Program-made: the position numbers and the translations under genes | Notes under the pieces: generated by a model | Seen by the model: the letters and a program-made list of their open reading frames with translations, nothing else | Told to the model about the DNA's origin: nothing | Database searches by the model: none | Origin: Dysidea avara | Lineage: Eukaryota; Porifera; Demospongiae; Dictyoceratida; Dysideidae | DNA: 64,000 nt | Direction: 5' to 3' | NCBI RefSeq assembly: GCF_963678975.1 | Contig: NC_089272.1 | Location: forward strand, 23,262,200-23,326,199 | Part shown: piece after piece, positions 50,898-61,771 of the stretch | How positions within the stretch are numbered: position 1 is the stretch's first letter | Layout of the letters: the number at the start of each line of letters is the position of its first letter

Positions 50898-52451
50898 TCA
50901 GTCAAGCCTGCAAGGAAAGATTAACTGGAAGGCTGTGTGGGGTATCACTGTAGGTTGATATGACAAGGTGGGAGTAACTTGGAAGGCCTGATCTAACCGA
51001 CCACGAGAAAGGTGATCAGCAGTCACATTGATCACCCCGGTAGGTGAGTAGCAGTAATGTAAATGTCGAAGTGAACAACGAAAAATGATAGGCAGCGGAG
51101 CAGATGCATTACAAACTTATCCTTACTTGAGCCTTTATTAATGGCAATGACTAAATTAGCGTTGTCACAATGGAAGTTAATGTGGTGTTTGGACAGATAT
51201 GGCCCCCATACAATGCAAGTGAAAATGATTGGCACAAGCTCCTTTGCCATTATCCCTATTTTGTACCATTCTGGGGGCCATTGCCACTGCAACCATTGGA
51301 GGTCCAACACCGCTGCACAACCCCATGCTCCTGAGGCATCTGTTTGGGCACAGAAATCCGGATATGAGACAGTTGGGTGTCTAAGAATACCGAGACCGTT
51401 CCATGATTGGAGAAATGTATGCCACCACAACAAATCGGACCTGAATGATGTGTTTAGCCTAGTGATGAAGTGCATCTCGTGGAGCTTAGCTGCCGTTGAA
51501 TACATTCTTGAGACAAATGCTCTGCCGGGACGCACAACTTTTGTGGCATGTTGGAGAGTGCCTACTAGTGATAAAATCTGCCTCTTTCTAGCTTTCTTCC
51601 TGAGGAGCCATGTCGTCAACAGTTGCTGTATTCTAGTGAGTTTATCTTTTGGTAGCATAATTTCCATTCTTTCAGTGTCTAATATGATTCCCAGGAATGA
51701 CAAGGATGTTGAAGGACCTTCTAGTTTATCGGGTGCTAAGGGGACGTCAAGATAAGAAACACCTGCATTTTCCATGATCCAGGCTAAAAGGTTAGTGAGA
51801 ACATTGAATAATTTTGGTGTTGAATGAAGACCAAAGGGGATACAATGATCAATATATATACTGCCTCTCTATCTCACCCCTAGTAAATGTCAGTCTGCTG
51901 GGTGTTCAGGTAGTAGGCGAAAGGCACTCTTGATATCAATTTTTGCCAACATTGTATTTTTTCTGACTTAAGTATGTTTAATATGGCATCATCTATGGTT
52001 ACATAGGTCAGGCTGCACAGCTGTGAAGGTATGCCATCATTCACACTACTACCTGCTGGGTAGGGCAGGTCTGTAATGAGCCGCCACTTATCCTGCTGAT
52101 GGTTCTTCAGGATGACCCAGAATCTTTTTATGTGAACACCCGGACATATTGACAGTGGGTATGGGCCCAACATCCTGCCTAGTAATAGTTCATTATGAAG
52201 ATAGTCATCCACAACTGTAGGATGATTTGAAGGTTCCTTTGTGCTGATTGTGTACCACTCCCATTAGAACCCACTCTAAAGCCAAGGGAGATACTCTGCA
52301 GGAAATACTGGACTAGGTTTTGATGTGGGTGATGCCTTAAGTGATACAGCCAAGCAGTTGAGATGAGTGGAGTGTGAATGTAGCTAGCTTCTACAGGATT
52401 TGATTGAAAAGTGGGACAGGAGTAAGGTGATTCTGCCATTGCTGTAGCCAC
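50898..52451 (-). pseudogene. DIRS-type reverse transcriptase-RNase H, inactivated
   Basis: Minus strand from 52451: NLVQYFLQSISLGFRVG, DDYLHNELLLGRMLGPYPLS, PGVHIKRFWVILKNHQQDKW, RLITDLPYPAGSSVNDGIPS, then with frame changes IDIKSAFRLLPEHPAD and FGLHSTPKLFNVLTNLLAW. In the 51775-51032 frame: ENAGVSYLDVPLAPDKLEGP, FLGIILDTERMEIMLPKDKL, QILSLVGTLQHATKVVRPGR, then RNase H with QTDASGAWGCAA and HCDNANLVIAINKGSSKDKF. The catalytic YLDD block is cut at YLD and about 30 residues are missing before VPLAPDKLEG. A one-base frame change after THLPG (about 51034) leads into VINVTADHLSRG and a stop at 50898. Confidence 0.85.
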
Positions 52452-52465
52452 TGAGGGTATGGTTC

Positions 52466-53285
52466 CAGTATGCGAAATAACTTTTCAAACATGTCCTGAC
52501 ATACTGTCCGGACATTGTGAAAGTTGAGTGGACATCAAGCAATTTGACCGTACTTTTTAACTTTTGTTGTTTCTCCTTTCCTGTGTTTTTACCAAGTTAC
52601 AGTAGATATGTTTGCTTCTGGGGCCACCCATGTTGATTACTACTCAACCACTCACACTGATACTACAGTATTTTAAAGGGTAACTACTGGTCACATAAAA
52701 GAGCTTCTATGGAATCAATTCTATTACAAGGAAAGGAGTCATAAGGACTTCTGTCAAGGTCTTCTACATAGCTATAAGTGGTTAAATTTTGCTTATGCTA
52801 CCATTGTTTAGAATACATTTGTACTGGCTTTACCCTAATACAGTGTATGAACATAAGAGATGCACTGATGTCTTGTCCATTCTAGCTTAGAATATAAACT
52901 TGTACAAGTGATGATGAAAACACAAGTAAAAGTACTACTGGAAATCAGTTTATAAATACATTTTACTACTGCAGTACAGGTCTGAGACAAGTAGGCTGGC
53001 ACAGCAGTTAACCTCAGAGTACATCTTGGGAATACCTTTGTGGTCACCACAGACAAATAACTTAATTACATGTCAATATCATCATGTCTGGCCTCCCTCC
53101 TAGCCCAATAAACTCTACTACACTTTGAAAGGACACTATTTCTGAACAAATTCAATTATGGCCTGCCTCCCTCCTAGCCCAATAAATTCTGCTACACTTT
53201 GAAAGGACACTATTTCCGAACAAATTCAATTATGGCCTGACAACTGATGTAATTGTCTGGTGTCCTGAGGTTATTTCGCACACTG
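52466..53285. mobile_element. Nested DNA transposon (non-autonomous) with 6-bp target duplication
   Basis: The terminal repeats CAGTATGCGAAATAAC (left) and GTTATTTCGCACACTG (right, inverse CAGTGTGCGAAATAAC) match with one difference. The flanks are TGGTTC at 52460-52465 and TGGTTC at 53286-53291. The 820-bp body has no transposase. It contains a tandem duplication of about 75 bp (CCTCCCTCCTAGCCCAATAA..., 53092-53241). It interrupts the DIRS element between gag and RT. Confidence 0.8.
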
Positions 53286-53701
53286 TGGTTCTGATTTTGT
53301 ATCCCTTCAATGGATTGGCTCTAGGACACCATTTGGAATTATAAATAATTATGTATATGAATTATTAAGGTAGATACCTCATAGCAATTACATGTTATTG
53401 AACAGCACAGCAAACAAAATTGATTGTATATTGTACAATATGAGTACACATACTAGTAGTTAAATGAAATAGTGGCACGCTAAAAGTTTTTTGACCGCAG
53501 TCTACATCATTGAAACAGTGGTCCAGGCCATTGGTTTGTAGTCGACTGCTGGGCAGGAGGGTTAGGACAGAACAAAGCCTTATGATGGATGTCCTTCACA
53601 GCCGAATTAAAGGAACAGTAATAACACACATGTTCATAACGATAGTTTGGGAAAGTGCATCCCTGAGCGTGTTGTTCATTCCATTGATGGCAAATGAATC
53701 G

Positions 53702-55086
53702 TCAGTAGCCTGGAGCTTGATGCGTTTGGTCACGTGAGCTGGAGGTTGAACTTGAGGCAAATTCACAGTCTATGGATTGGTGAAATAAACTAAAGCAATG
53801 TTTGCAGCGATTTACTTTGGCTTGGCCTGTAAAAGCTAGGCTCCAAAGTGTTGAATCTGTGTTAGACCACTTGCAGCTTGGTTGGGAGGCGGCGAGCTGT
53901 CGGAATCGTCGATCATATGCCAGCCAGCGATTATTCTGGTATTCATTGCTGGCTTCCAGCATTAGGATCTGGTAACCCATCAAGTCCAGAACATGCTTCT
54001 TAGAAACGAATGACACATAAATGGTGAATGCTTGTAGCCATTCGGATATGTTGGTAATTGATCTTTGTTTTGGCTTGGATCCTGCTGTCTCCTCAAAACC
54101 GAAGTGGCTTGGAACAAGGTCTCCTATCTCTATGAATTTGCCAGCTTCAATCTTTTCAACCAGGTTTGATGGGACTGGTGGTATAGTTGAACTTGCTATT
54201 AGAGGTGCAGACAGCTGGTTGGTAGGATGAGGGGCCTTCTTCCGTTTTGATGAAAGTACGTTGACATGCTCCTGATCTAGGAAGGTGCAGGAGAGAGGTA
54301 ACACCATTATAGTAGTAGAGTGCAGAAAGAATGGGGCTCAATGGTATGTCCATTTATATATATATATATATATTTGTTAATTATCTCTTGGCTAGACAGT
54401 TGGGCAAGGTAGTCTCGGTGTATGGCTTCATGGTTACCTAATTGTCTACCTAATGCCCACAACACTGCTACAAATATCCCTACCATAATTACCATCAACA
54501 TAAACACATTATACTTGTAAGTGTTCGAATCGCATAACGAAGCGAGATGTGACATACGGCGTAACCGCAAGAAGCTTACTTTGCATTACGCTAATTATCA
54601 CGCACAGTGCCACGTTGTCACGCCAGCTGACTTTGCATTATGCCAATTATCACGCACAGTGCCACGCCGTCACGCCTGATGCCACACGATTCGAACAGAT
54701 AGGCAAGCTACTCACCTAGGTGGGGATTATCTTGGCTCTTCTCCTGAGGGTCCTCACTTTCCGGTTACTAATGACTGCCTCAACAATTTTTGGAATATTG
54801 GCCTTGGTTAATGGATTGTCATCGAATTCTTCATCATCTTCACTGGTTGAGGAGTTGCTCTCTGGTTCACGGATAGTAGCCACACGCTGATGTTTCTGAC
54901 GTGGCGGATCGGCCGTTGTACTCTTCCTTTTAGTTGATTTAGTGGTTCCAGAAGATTCTTTTCCAGCCCCAGTAGGACGGTTCTTTCTTCTTTGGCCCAA
55001 TCTGGTAGTAGAGAGTTGCTCTTCAGCCGTCGTCGTGGTATTCGGATTAGGGATCTTTTTTCACTTCCTTTCTTCGTCCTAGGCAT
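53702..55086 (-). pseudogene. DIRS gag-like region, broken
   Basis: The N-terminal part (55086-54716) is basic, then Ser/Glu-rich: MPRTKKGSEKRSLIRIPRRR, ESNSSTSEDDEEFDDNPLTK. Two overlapping frames are used, so a frameshift lies near 55000. The C-terminal part (54307-53702) reads STIPPVPSNLVEKIEAGKFI, SITNISEWLQAFTIYVSFVS, NNRWLAYDRRFRQLAASQPS, STLWSLAFTGQAKVNRCKHC then FSLFHQSIDCEF. The CKHC...H...C pattern is a zinc-knuckle-like cluster and the block order matches gag-like ORFs of animal DIRS elements. The two parts are separated by an (AT)n tract (about 54354-54372) and an inserted MITE. Confidence 0.75.
54532..54697. mobile_element. Small MITE in the gag region, inverted ends TGTTCGAATCG
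   Basis: The 11-bp ends TGTTCGAATCG and CGATTCGAACA are exact inverses. The interior holds two tandem copies of a roughly 52-bp unit (ACTTTGCATTA(C/T)GC(T/C)AATTA, ATCACGCACAGTGCCACG). It has a higher GC content than the host element. No coding sequence. Confidence 0.65.
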
Positions 55087-55714
55087 GTCTCTCAGGGAAA
55101 TCGTGATCTCGCTTGAACGCTCCCACTACTCTTAAAACACCCAATGCACGTGTTGACTGTTGCACATGCGTGAACTCTGATTGATGCTCACCTGACACTC
55201 TAATTAATGCCCAATGCGCCTTTCATTGCTCCTCCATTAACTTGGTTTAATATGCTATGTAACCTCATTAAATTACAGGGGCTTAGATAATTGATCATAA
55301 CTCACAATTAAAACAAGCTATGAAGATGGGACTTAATTGTCTCAATCTGTGCACCATAAACTGGTAAATCAATCAAGTTATAGTGCTTTCCCTGTGCTCC
55401 TCCATGTTGACAAAGAAGAAGGCCATCCCAACTACAAAACGATGATGGTGAACGTCATTTTTGCTGCATTGTGCCCATAACTCACGTATCCTTTGCTTTG
55501 CAACAAGATTTTCTCCATATGCATAAACAGTCAAATCCAGTGATGTACAGGCTTTCTTAATTTGAGCCTAATTTCAGTGCGTATGAATGCTATTAAAAAG
55601 CGTGCGTAAATTTTCATGTAGCATGCATATTTTTACTCAGTGTATTTCAATAGAATTTCATGGCAAACTATAATTTTGCAAAAATGGCCGGTTTTCACTC
55701 AGCGGGACACATTA

Positions 55715-56470
55715 TTACATGGCACTCAAATAATTGAGCGTTTTAATATTAGCATAATTGTGGGCTTGCCATTGGGACTGCAGCAATCGCACTATAAAGA
55801 TCAGTGATGCTGAATAACTTTTGCTAAAGTAATGTCAAAAATACATTAAGACTGGATGAGTGATATATTATGCATGTCTAATGTTCTATTATATGGCTGT
55901 AGTTGTTGTATTAGGGTGACTGCTAATGTCAAGTGACCCTCTGGTGGAGGTATCTCACATGATAGATCATTGGAGCATAGTCAACGTTTTCTGTATTGTT
56001 ATAACTGAAGTTATAACTGAAGTAGCATAAACATTTTAATTAAATTTTGAGTGTAAGAAAACTGTCATATTAAAGATTAATGGTTTCCTAAGACAAGCAC
56101 AAGAAGAAAGGTAAAGGAGTAGTGCTAGGAGCAAATTTTGTCGGAACTCCAAAAGGCACATGCCATGGTTGATCATGACTTTGTTGCTGTAGCATAAACT
56201 GGTAGTTGTATGGTTGTGTGATGCATCATTTAGCCTGTAGCCATTTGACTATAGCCGTCCTTCTACGTCAGAGTACACTGAGACACATACAAATACACAA
56301 GTACAAAACTGAAAAACATACAAGACATGACAAATACAAAGCAATACAATTAAATAATAGACAAATGAACTATTATTAGTCATATAGTGAGTCTTCGTTA
56401 AAGTAACAAATTCTCCATGCTTGTGGGGCATTTCACTATGATCTTAACAATGATTCATGTGTCTGTTGTA
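55715..56470. other. Intron sequence, nothing seen
   Basis: AT-rich sequence between the right end of the DIRS element and the next BEACH exon. No recognisable ORF. Confidence 0.5.
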
Positions 56471-57293
56471 GGAAGAGCTGCTGTGGAAGCACAGAATCTA
56501 TTTATTATTTAACTTACCCTGGATGTATTAACTTGGAAACTCTTGATGATGCAAGTTTAAAGAAAGTATGAAAAGTACTGGTACCTGACTGTGATACAAG
56601 GGAAGTAAAGACTATATTGAAAAGAGTGTGGTATTCGCTTTTTTTTTTGAAGAAGAAGAACAGGTTTTGCAGTAGTCCTTACCTACACCATGAGTGGTAT
56701 TTGGTTTCGTTGATTGTACTGTATTTACATAGATTTGAGCTAAAGGGGTTATTTTTATGCATATAAAAATGATAAGGTATTATTATTCTAATAACTCACC
56801 ATGAGTTCTAACTATGTAATCACAACAGATGCGTTTTCAATCTACATATCTGTACAAGCAATGTAGCCAGTTTATTATAGATAGCATTTTCAAGATATTT
56901 TGGGTATGGGAGAGAGACTAATATAGCTTGAGGCAAAAAGTATATCTTGTACTTACATAGGGGTAGACTAGTGGCTACAAATCATATGGCCCAAATATGG
57001 ATTTTATAGAGTTTTAATGCTGCCTGAACAGACAGAAAAGCGTATGTGTGAGTTAGTTGGAAGCCTGTGCCCCCTTCCCCCATGGCGCCAAACTGTTTGT
57101 TGTACTGTGGCAATGTTAGAAAACTATAGCAGCACAGTAACTAAAACATGTTTTAACATCGGACATATTAGAATCCATAAATCAATGTATTTACTAGTGA
57201 AAGAGCAAGTATATAGTAGTGTATGAAAGACCCTATACATGTCACACCATTATCCCAACTCTACGCGAGTAACCCAAGTGTAGTTATTGTATA

Positions 57294-57395
57294 CAGTGAA
57301 ACCTGTCTAAAGCGGTCACCTTCGGGCCAGAAATATTTGGCCTTTATAGAGAGGTGGCTGCCTAACTCAGGTGACCATTAAGGGAGGTTCCACTG
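57294..57395. mobile_element. Short pogo-like MITE, TA target-site duplication
   Basis: Begins CAGTGAAACCTGTCTAA and ends GGGAGGTTCCACTG, flanked by TA on both sides. The 102-bp body is related in its ends to the element at 6760. No coding capacity. Confidence 0.75.
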
Positions 57396-57679
57396 TACTA
57401 TCAACAAAACTGTGGCCAAATACTGATAGTTATAAGTTACATATTTATGTACAAATTAAAAAATAATTACCCTAATAGCATCTTTGTCCTACATCTTTCG
57501 AGTCTAATGTTAGAAAAAGCCCCAGATAACTGTATTTCCAATGTTATTGTAATTGTAAACATGTACAGTGTGTACATATCAAAAACAAAATGCATTTCTG
57601 TGCATAGCAACGTACATAAATTTTACAGTGCGATAGGGTAGTTAAATTTGTAAAGTTTAAAGTTTAGTACATAAAATAA

Positions 57680-58272
57680 TTATTCTGCAAGTTTTTTTAG
57701 CATCCAAACTTTAGCTTCAGTGTTGGGAATGCTGAACTTCCACTGCACATAGGCCCATTGTCTGCTGTTCTTTTTCCATTTAGTATGTCCTGTTCTAGTC
57801 AGCATTTCATTAAACCAACGAAGAATATCTGTTGAATCAGCCATTCCTTTGTTGTTATCAAAGCACCAATGATCATGAAAGCTTGAAGCTATTAGCTTTT
57901 CTGTCTTGTTCAGTGGTCCTTGCAATCCTTCACAATGCTTTCTACCTGTCACATTTATATCCATTTGTAAGCAAAATTGACGATCAGTATATGGAGAATC
58001 GTAAAACTTCACAGAAACAGTGTCACTAAAAGTAACATGCTTAAGAACCTGTAGAGAAGCTTTAGTTCCACGGTGATCGTCACTTCTCAAGATGCCACAT
58101 GAGCTATGTTCTTTGCAAGCCATCTGCAACTTTCAACCAACTGATACCTTCCTTCCCAGTTTGAATTAGACATACTGCTGAGAGGAGTAATATATAGAAA
58201 ATTCTTTTCTCTCAGAAATCTCTCAGAATCTCTCAGGGCCATGTTAAACCTGTGCATGTAGCATTTACTCAA
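57680..58272 (-). CDS. Hypothetical reverse-strand ORF, unrecognised
   Basis: A 149-codon frame (58129-57680) includes LQVLKHVTFSDTVSVKFYDS, ASSFHDHWCFDNNKGMADST, DILRWFNEMLTRTGHTKWKK and VQWKFSIPNTEAKVWMLKKL. The composition is protein-like, with no low complexity. An overlapping upstream frame (58272-58087; ERFLREKNFLYITPLSSMSN, NWEGRYQLVESCRWLAKNIA) may be the same protein displaced by a frameshift. No family, membrane segment or signal peptide is recognised. It sits inside an intron of the BEACH gene on the opposite strand, just upstream of the exon at 58791. It could be part of a transposon. Confidence 0.35.
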
Positions 58273-59044
58273 TGAATGTAACTCTGAGAGATTTTATTGT
58301 GAGAGATTTTAAGATGTTTGTGCTGAAGGTGTTAAAATATCTCACAAAAAAATCTCTCAGCTATGCACAGAGGTGTGAAACTTTCACAGAAATCTCATAG
58401 CTACCCATAGTGTTTATTCAGTAAGCATAATTCTGAGAGATTTTATGTATGCCTTGTACAGGAAATATCAAGATTTTCTCACAAGAATCTGTCAGTTGTG
58501 CCCTAATATTTGGTTTAAAAAGGGAAAATACTTGAATCCAGCCCAGTCCAGCCCAGTGATTGTATGCAACCCTAAAGATGCGAAAATTTTCCACCTTAAA
58601 GTTTTGGATGGTGGCAACCCGCAAAAAAAAAAAAAAAAAATTGAAAATCCTGCTATACGGTACTTAATTAAGAATGGTCCAGTTTCCATTCCCATAAAAT
58701 AAACTTTAGTACACTTATTTTATCAAGACATGGACTACGTGTTAGCTCTGTAATTATTTAATGCATTGTGACTTTGTATGTGCTTTTTAGTTACTTGAGG
58801 AACAGATAAAGAGTTTTGGTCAAATGCCAAATCAACTGCTGAAAAATCCACACCCACTTAGAAATCCACCAGTAAAGGTACACTATGTTCTGTATGGAGC
58901 CAAAAATACTTCACGTAGCTGTAGCAAATGTATAATTGCGTTTCCATTCAGTAGATGCTTGTCAATAATGATGCATTCAACTTTGTGTTGTTTTTTTCTA
59001 ATAAATTCCAACAACATTTAATATTATGATTATTTCCTTTCCAG

Positions 59045-61455
59045 ATTATTTCACAGTGTCTTCCAGCTACTAGTTCTTTTGAGCAAGCTTGAAGTCAGTC
59101 CTGATGTAGCCATTATTATGTTACATCCTGAGGAGACGTATTCATATCCAAGAACTATTTTGTCTCTGTCAGCAAGTTACGTATACTGTGCAGCTAACTG
59201 GAATGTTACTGAAGGTACAATAATTGCTTAACCATTTCTTTGTGTTGTGTTTATTACTAATTTACAGTGAAGCGGCAGCCAACATGTTTGCTTGAAGTGA
59301 ATGTCATAAACAGTAAGTACTAGTGATGTTTCCTGTATGTTAATGTTATCTGTAGTTCACCAATTCAGTTGTTAAGTTTGTGTTTACTTTTCTCTTTTAG
59401 GCTTGAAGCAACGGGGAATTTTGTTTACTGAAGCTAGTGATACAAAGTTGTTTTGCACTGCTACACTAGACAACCAATTTTTGTTCACATGTGGTGCGTC
59501 TAAGAACAGCTTTCAGATTTATATCACCGAAACAGGTACTGTGATATTTGTACTGATAAGGTTTTGTACTTATTATTTATTTTAGTAAATACCTCTGTAT
59601 TTCAGAATACCTCTTTAATGTGATTCACTATGCACCTGTAATGTATGCAATACCTGATAGAGATTTTGGTGCAGTACATGGATTTTTTCCAATTCCCTTC
59701 CTTTGTATAAAGTTGTCCCACTTAAAGTGTCCCACATACAAGCTGTAAGGAATATGACGTGCTTTCTTCACTCAGTTATATTTGGTTTGTGTGTATTATA
59801 TTTTATGTATGAAGAAACTTTTGGGCACAGGCTTGAGCCATTTATGCTCTGTGAGGAATGCTCCAATATTTCGTCCCTTGTTATTAAGATAGTTGGTTGA
59901 TTGCTCTGTTTACTGTGTTGAAATGAACACATTTAAAAAGTATAGATCAGCTTGACTGTTGTATTACAGTATTTGCCCTATTATTATTAATGTATACTCT
60001 AAAGCTTACCGAGGTCTCAAAATCATACACTGTGTAAAATTTCTCTTTCCATGGATACTGTCTGTTATGGTCTTACACCGTTGTACACCTTATTGTACCC
60101 CTCGTATTGATGACTGCTCTATTAGAGTAATCTGGTGTATGTCTTTGGGGTATCAGTGAGTTAATTGATTACCATAATTAATGTGACAAAATTTTTGAAA
60201 ATCAATTTTTGTACACAACACTGAAGTTGACTTTCACCATCAATAGATAGTCACACCAATACCATAGCCATGCCGCTGATTTACTCGGACTGTTTTTCAC
60301 AACTGGATTTCTGGAGACATGTGCCAGCCACTTGCACCTTGGAATGCCACTGGCCAGATGGAACATGAGGCTAGAGTAACTGGCACCTTTGGACAGTTTC
60401 CCAGATGTTTACTGCATTCATTTCTTTTACTTTGAGTGGCACTGCATGGTGGTATTAAGGCTGGAGACTCCAAATGACCGGCTCGGCCACTTTCTGTTGA
60501 TATACCAGACCACCCCTACCACCATCCATGGTTGTGTGCTTATATTATAGATACTGCCATGAAAATAGCTACTCAAAATTATGGTTATATCAGTAGCTAG
60601 CTTACTATGGTCTAAAGTCTTATACACTATGGTTATAGTTGCATTCATGGTGAAATTTCAACTCATAGCTTTTGGCATACTGTATTGACATGTTTATAAT
60701 TGCTCTCTCACAATGTGTACATTGACAGTTTTCCACATTAGATTATATATTTTTGCAAACAGATCAACTAATTCAGAGTGTATTTGGACACCACAGTACA
60801 ATTTTATGTTTGGATTATAATCAAGACAGAGGGGTTATGTTCCTATAATGAAGATGGTCTGATTGCAAGTGGATCATGTGACTGCACTGTAATGTTGTGG
60901 AAATGGAGTGAACAAAAATTCCGAATTATTAGTTCAACGTCAGAGTCTATGAAAAGTAAATTATTGTGTGATTATTTGTGCATTGTCTGTTTATCTGTTT
61001 CTATTTAGTAAATTCATACAGATATTGACTATTGGTTTTGTACTGTTAGGAAAGTCTATAGTTTGGCAGTCCTCTTCAGTCCACGTTTATAACATTTCTT
61101 ATTTTGCTGCCTGCTAGCATGTTAACTCCACCTGTTTTGTAAAAGTGCCTAGAACTACAGTAACCTTTTCTCCACTTATAAACACATTTCAGTATACTTA
61201 TTCATTGTTCATCTGTCCAATGCTATGTACAGCAAAATTAAATCTTGTAGCATTCCTCAACACTGCATTTACTCCTCAAAAAGTATTAAGATGTAGCCTG
61301 CTGTGTGTATGTACATGAATTACATACTTTCCATTATATTAGATACTACTGAACCAATAGCAGTACTAACTGGTCATCATACACCAGTTGTATCTATTGC
61401 ACTGAACTGCAGTTTGGGAATAGTTGCAAGTGGAGCTCTGTGTAAATCATGAAAT
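59045..61455 (+). pseudogene. BEACH-WD40 gene, WD40 exons
   Basis: Exons: 59045-59214 (LEVSPDVAIIMLHPEETYSY, ILSLSASYVYCAANWNVTE); 59268-59312 (VKRQPTCLLEVNVINS); 59401-59535 (LKQRGILFTEASDTKLFCTA, DNQFLFTCGASKNSFQIYIT); 60763-60955 (DQLIQSVFGHHSTILCLDYN, then after a one-base shift EDGLIASGSCDCTVMLWKWS); 61343-61455 (DTTEPIAVLTGHHTPVVSIA, LNCSLGIVASGALC). These match the C-terminal WD40 propeller of neurobeachin-type proteins in order and spacing. Exon 59045 also enters in a frame that does not match its predecessor. A TGA follows in the last exon and the remaining propeller blades are not found; the gap and duplications begin here. Confidence 0.85.
59540..60760. other. Intron of the BEACH-WD40 gene
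   Basis: About 1.2 kb between WD40 exons. GACTGCTCTATTAGAGTA occurs at about 60112, part of a motif dispersed in the window. No transposon ends could be defined. Confidence 0.5.
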
Positions 61456-61571
61456 AAACTAAAACTCTAAACTACAATCTGTTAAAATAATTCTGGTAGA
61501 CTAGATCTACCAGAATTATTTTATTTCATGATTTACACAGAGCTCCACTTGCAACTATTCCCAAACTGCAG
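61407..61571. repeat. Palindrome 1 around a hairpin-forming spacer
   Basis: Arms 61407-61458 and 61520-61571 are exact inverses (52 bp); the gap begins immediately after the right arm. The 61-bp spacer includes AACTAAAACTCTAAACTACA and the self-complementary halves TAAAATAATTCTGGTAGA / TCTACCAGAATTATTTTA, separated by 5 bases. Confidence 0.92.
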
Positions 61572-61771
61572 NNNNNNNNNNNNNNNNNNNNNNNNNNNNN
61601 NNNNNNNNNNNNNNNNNNNNNNNNNNNNNNNNNNNNNNNNNNNNNNNNNNNNNNNNNNNNNNNNNNNNNNNNNNNNNNNNNNNNNNNNNNNNNNNNNNNN
61701 NNNNNNNNNNNNNNNNNNNNNNNNNNNNNNNNNNNNNNNNNNNNNNNNNNNNNNNNNNNNNNNNNNNNNNN
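61572..61771. other. Assembly gap, 200 N
   Basis: Exactly 200 undetermined bases, probably a placeholder of unknown true size. It lies between duplicated sequences, so assembly here is doubtful. Confidence 0.99.

Larger units (their letters stand above)
45847..55712 (-). mobile_element. DIRS-type (tyrosine-recombinase) retrotransposon, dead, with nested insertions
   Basis: On the minus strand the order is gag-like (55086-53702), reverse transcriptase-RNase H (52451-50898) and tyrosine recombinase (46855-46257), the order known for DIRS-group elements. Candidate inverted ends: the left edge TGTGACCTGCTGAGCAAAAA + CCGGCCGTTTT and the inverted right edge TGTGTCCCGCTGAGTGAAAA + CCGGCCATTTT, 26 of 31 matching. 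It lies in one intron of the BEACH gene, between exons ending at 45767 and starting at 56472. Later insertions include a TIR element at 52466, a small MITE at 54532, and about 4 kb of foldback, MITE and minisatellite sequence between RT and recombinase. All three coding regions are broken. Confidence 0.7.
56472..58877 (+). pseudogene. BEACH-WD40 gene, C-terminal BEACH exons
   Basis: Exon 56472-56565 joins in phase with the exon ending at 45767 (split Gly codon) and reads GRAAVEAQNLF. It then needs a one-base shift at TTTATTATTTAAC to continue YYLTYPGCINLETLDDASLK, the BEACH block that precedes the FGQTPxQLL motif. Exon 58791-58877 reads LLEEQIKSFGQMPNQLLKNP then HPLRNPPVK, the canonical end of the BEACH domain. 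Splice borders are good on both. The frameshift could be a real lesion or an error in a T run. The large intron between them holds a MITE and an unassigned reverse-strand ORF. Confidence 0.85.

Noticed and set aside
51141-51755. 204-codon plus-strand ORF
   Set aside because: It is the antisense shadow of the reverse-strand RT-RNase H frame, which has clear family motifs.
54532-54545. GTTCGAATC as a tRNA T-arm or SINE B box
   Set aside because: No A box, acceptor stem or anticodon arm can be folded around it. It is better explained as the inverted end of a small MITE.
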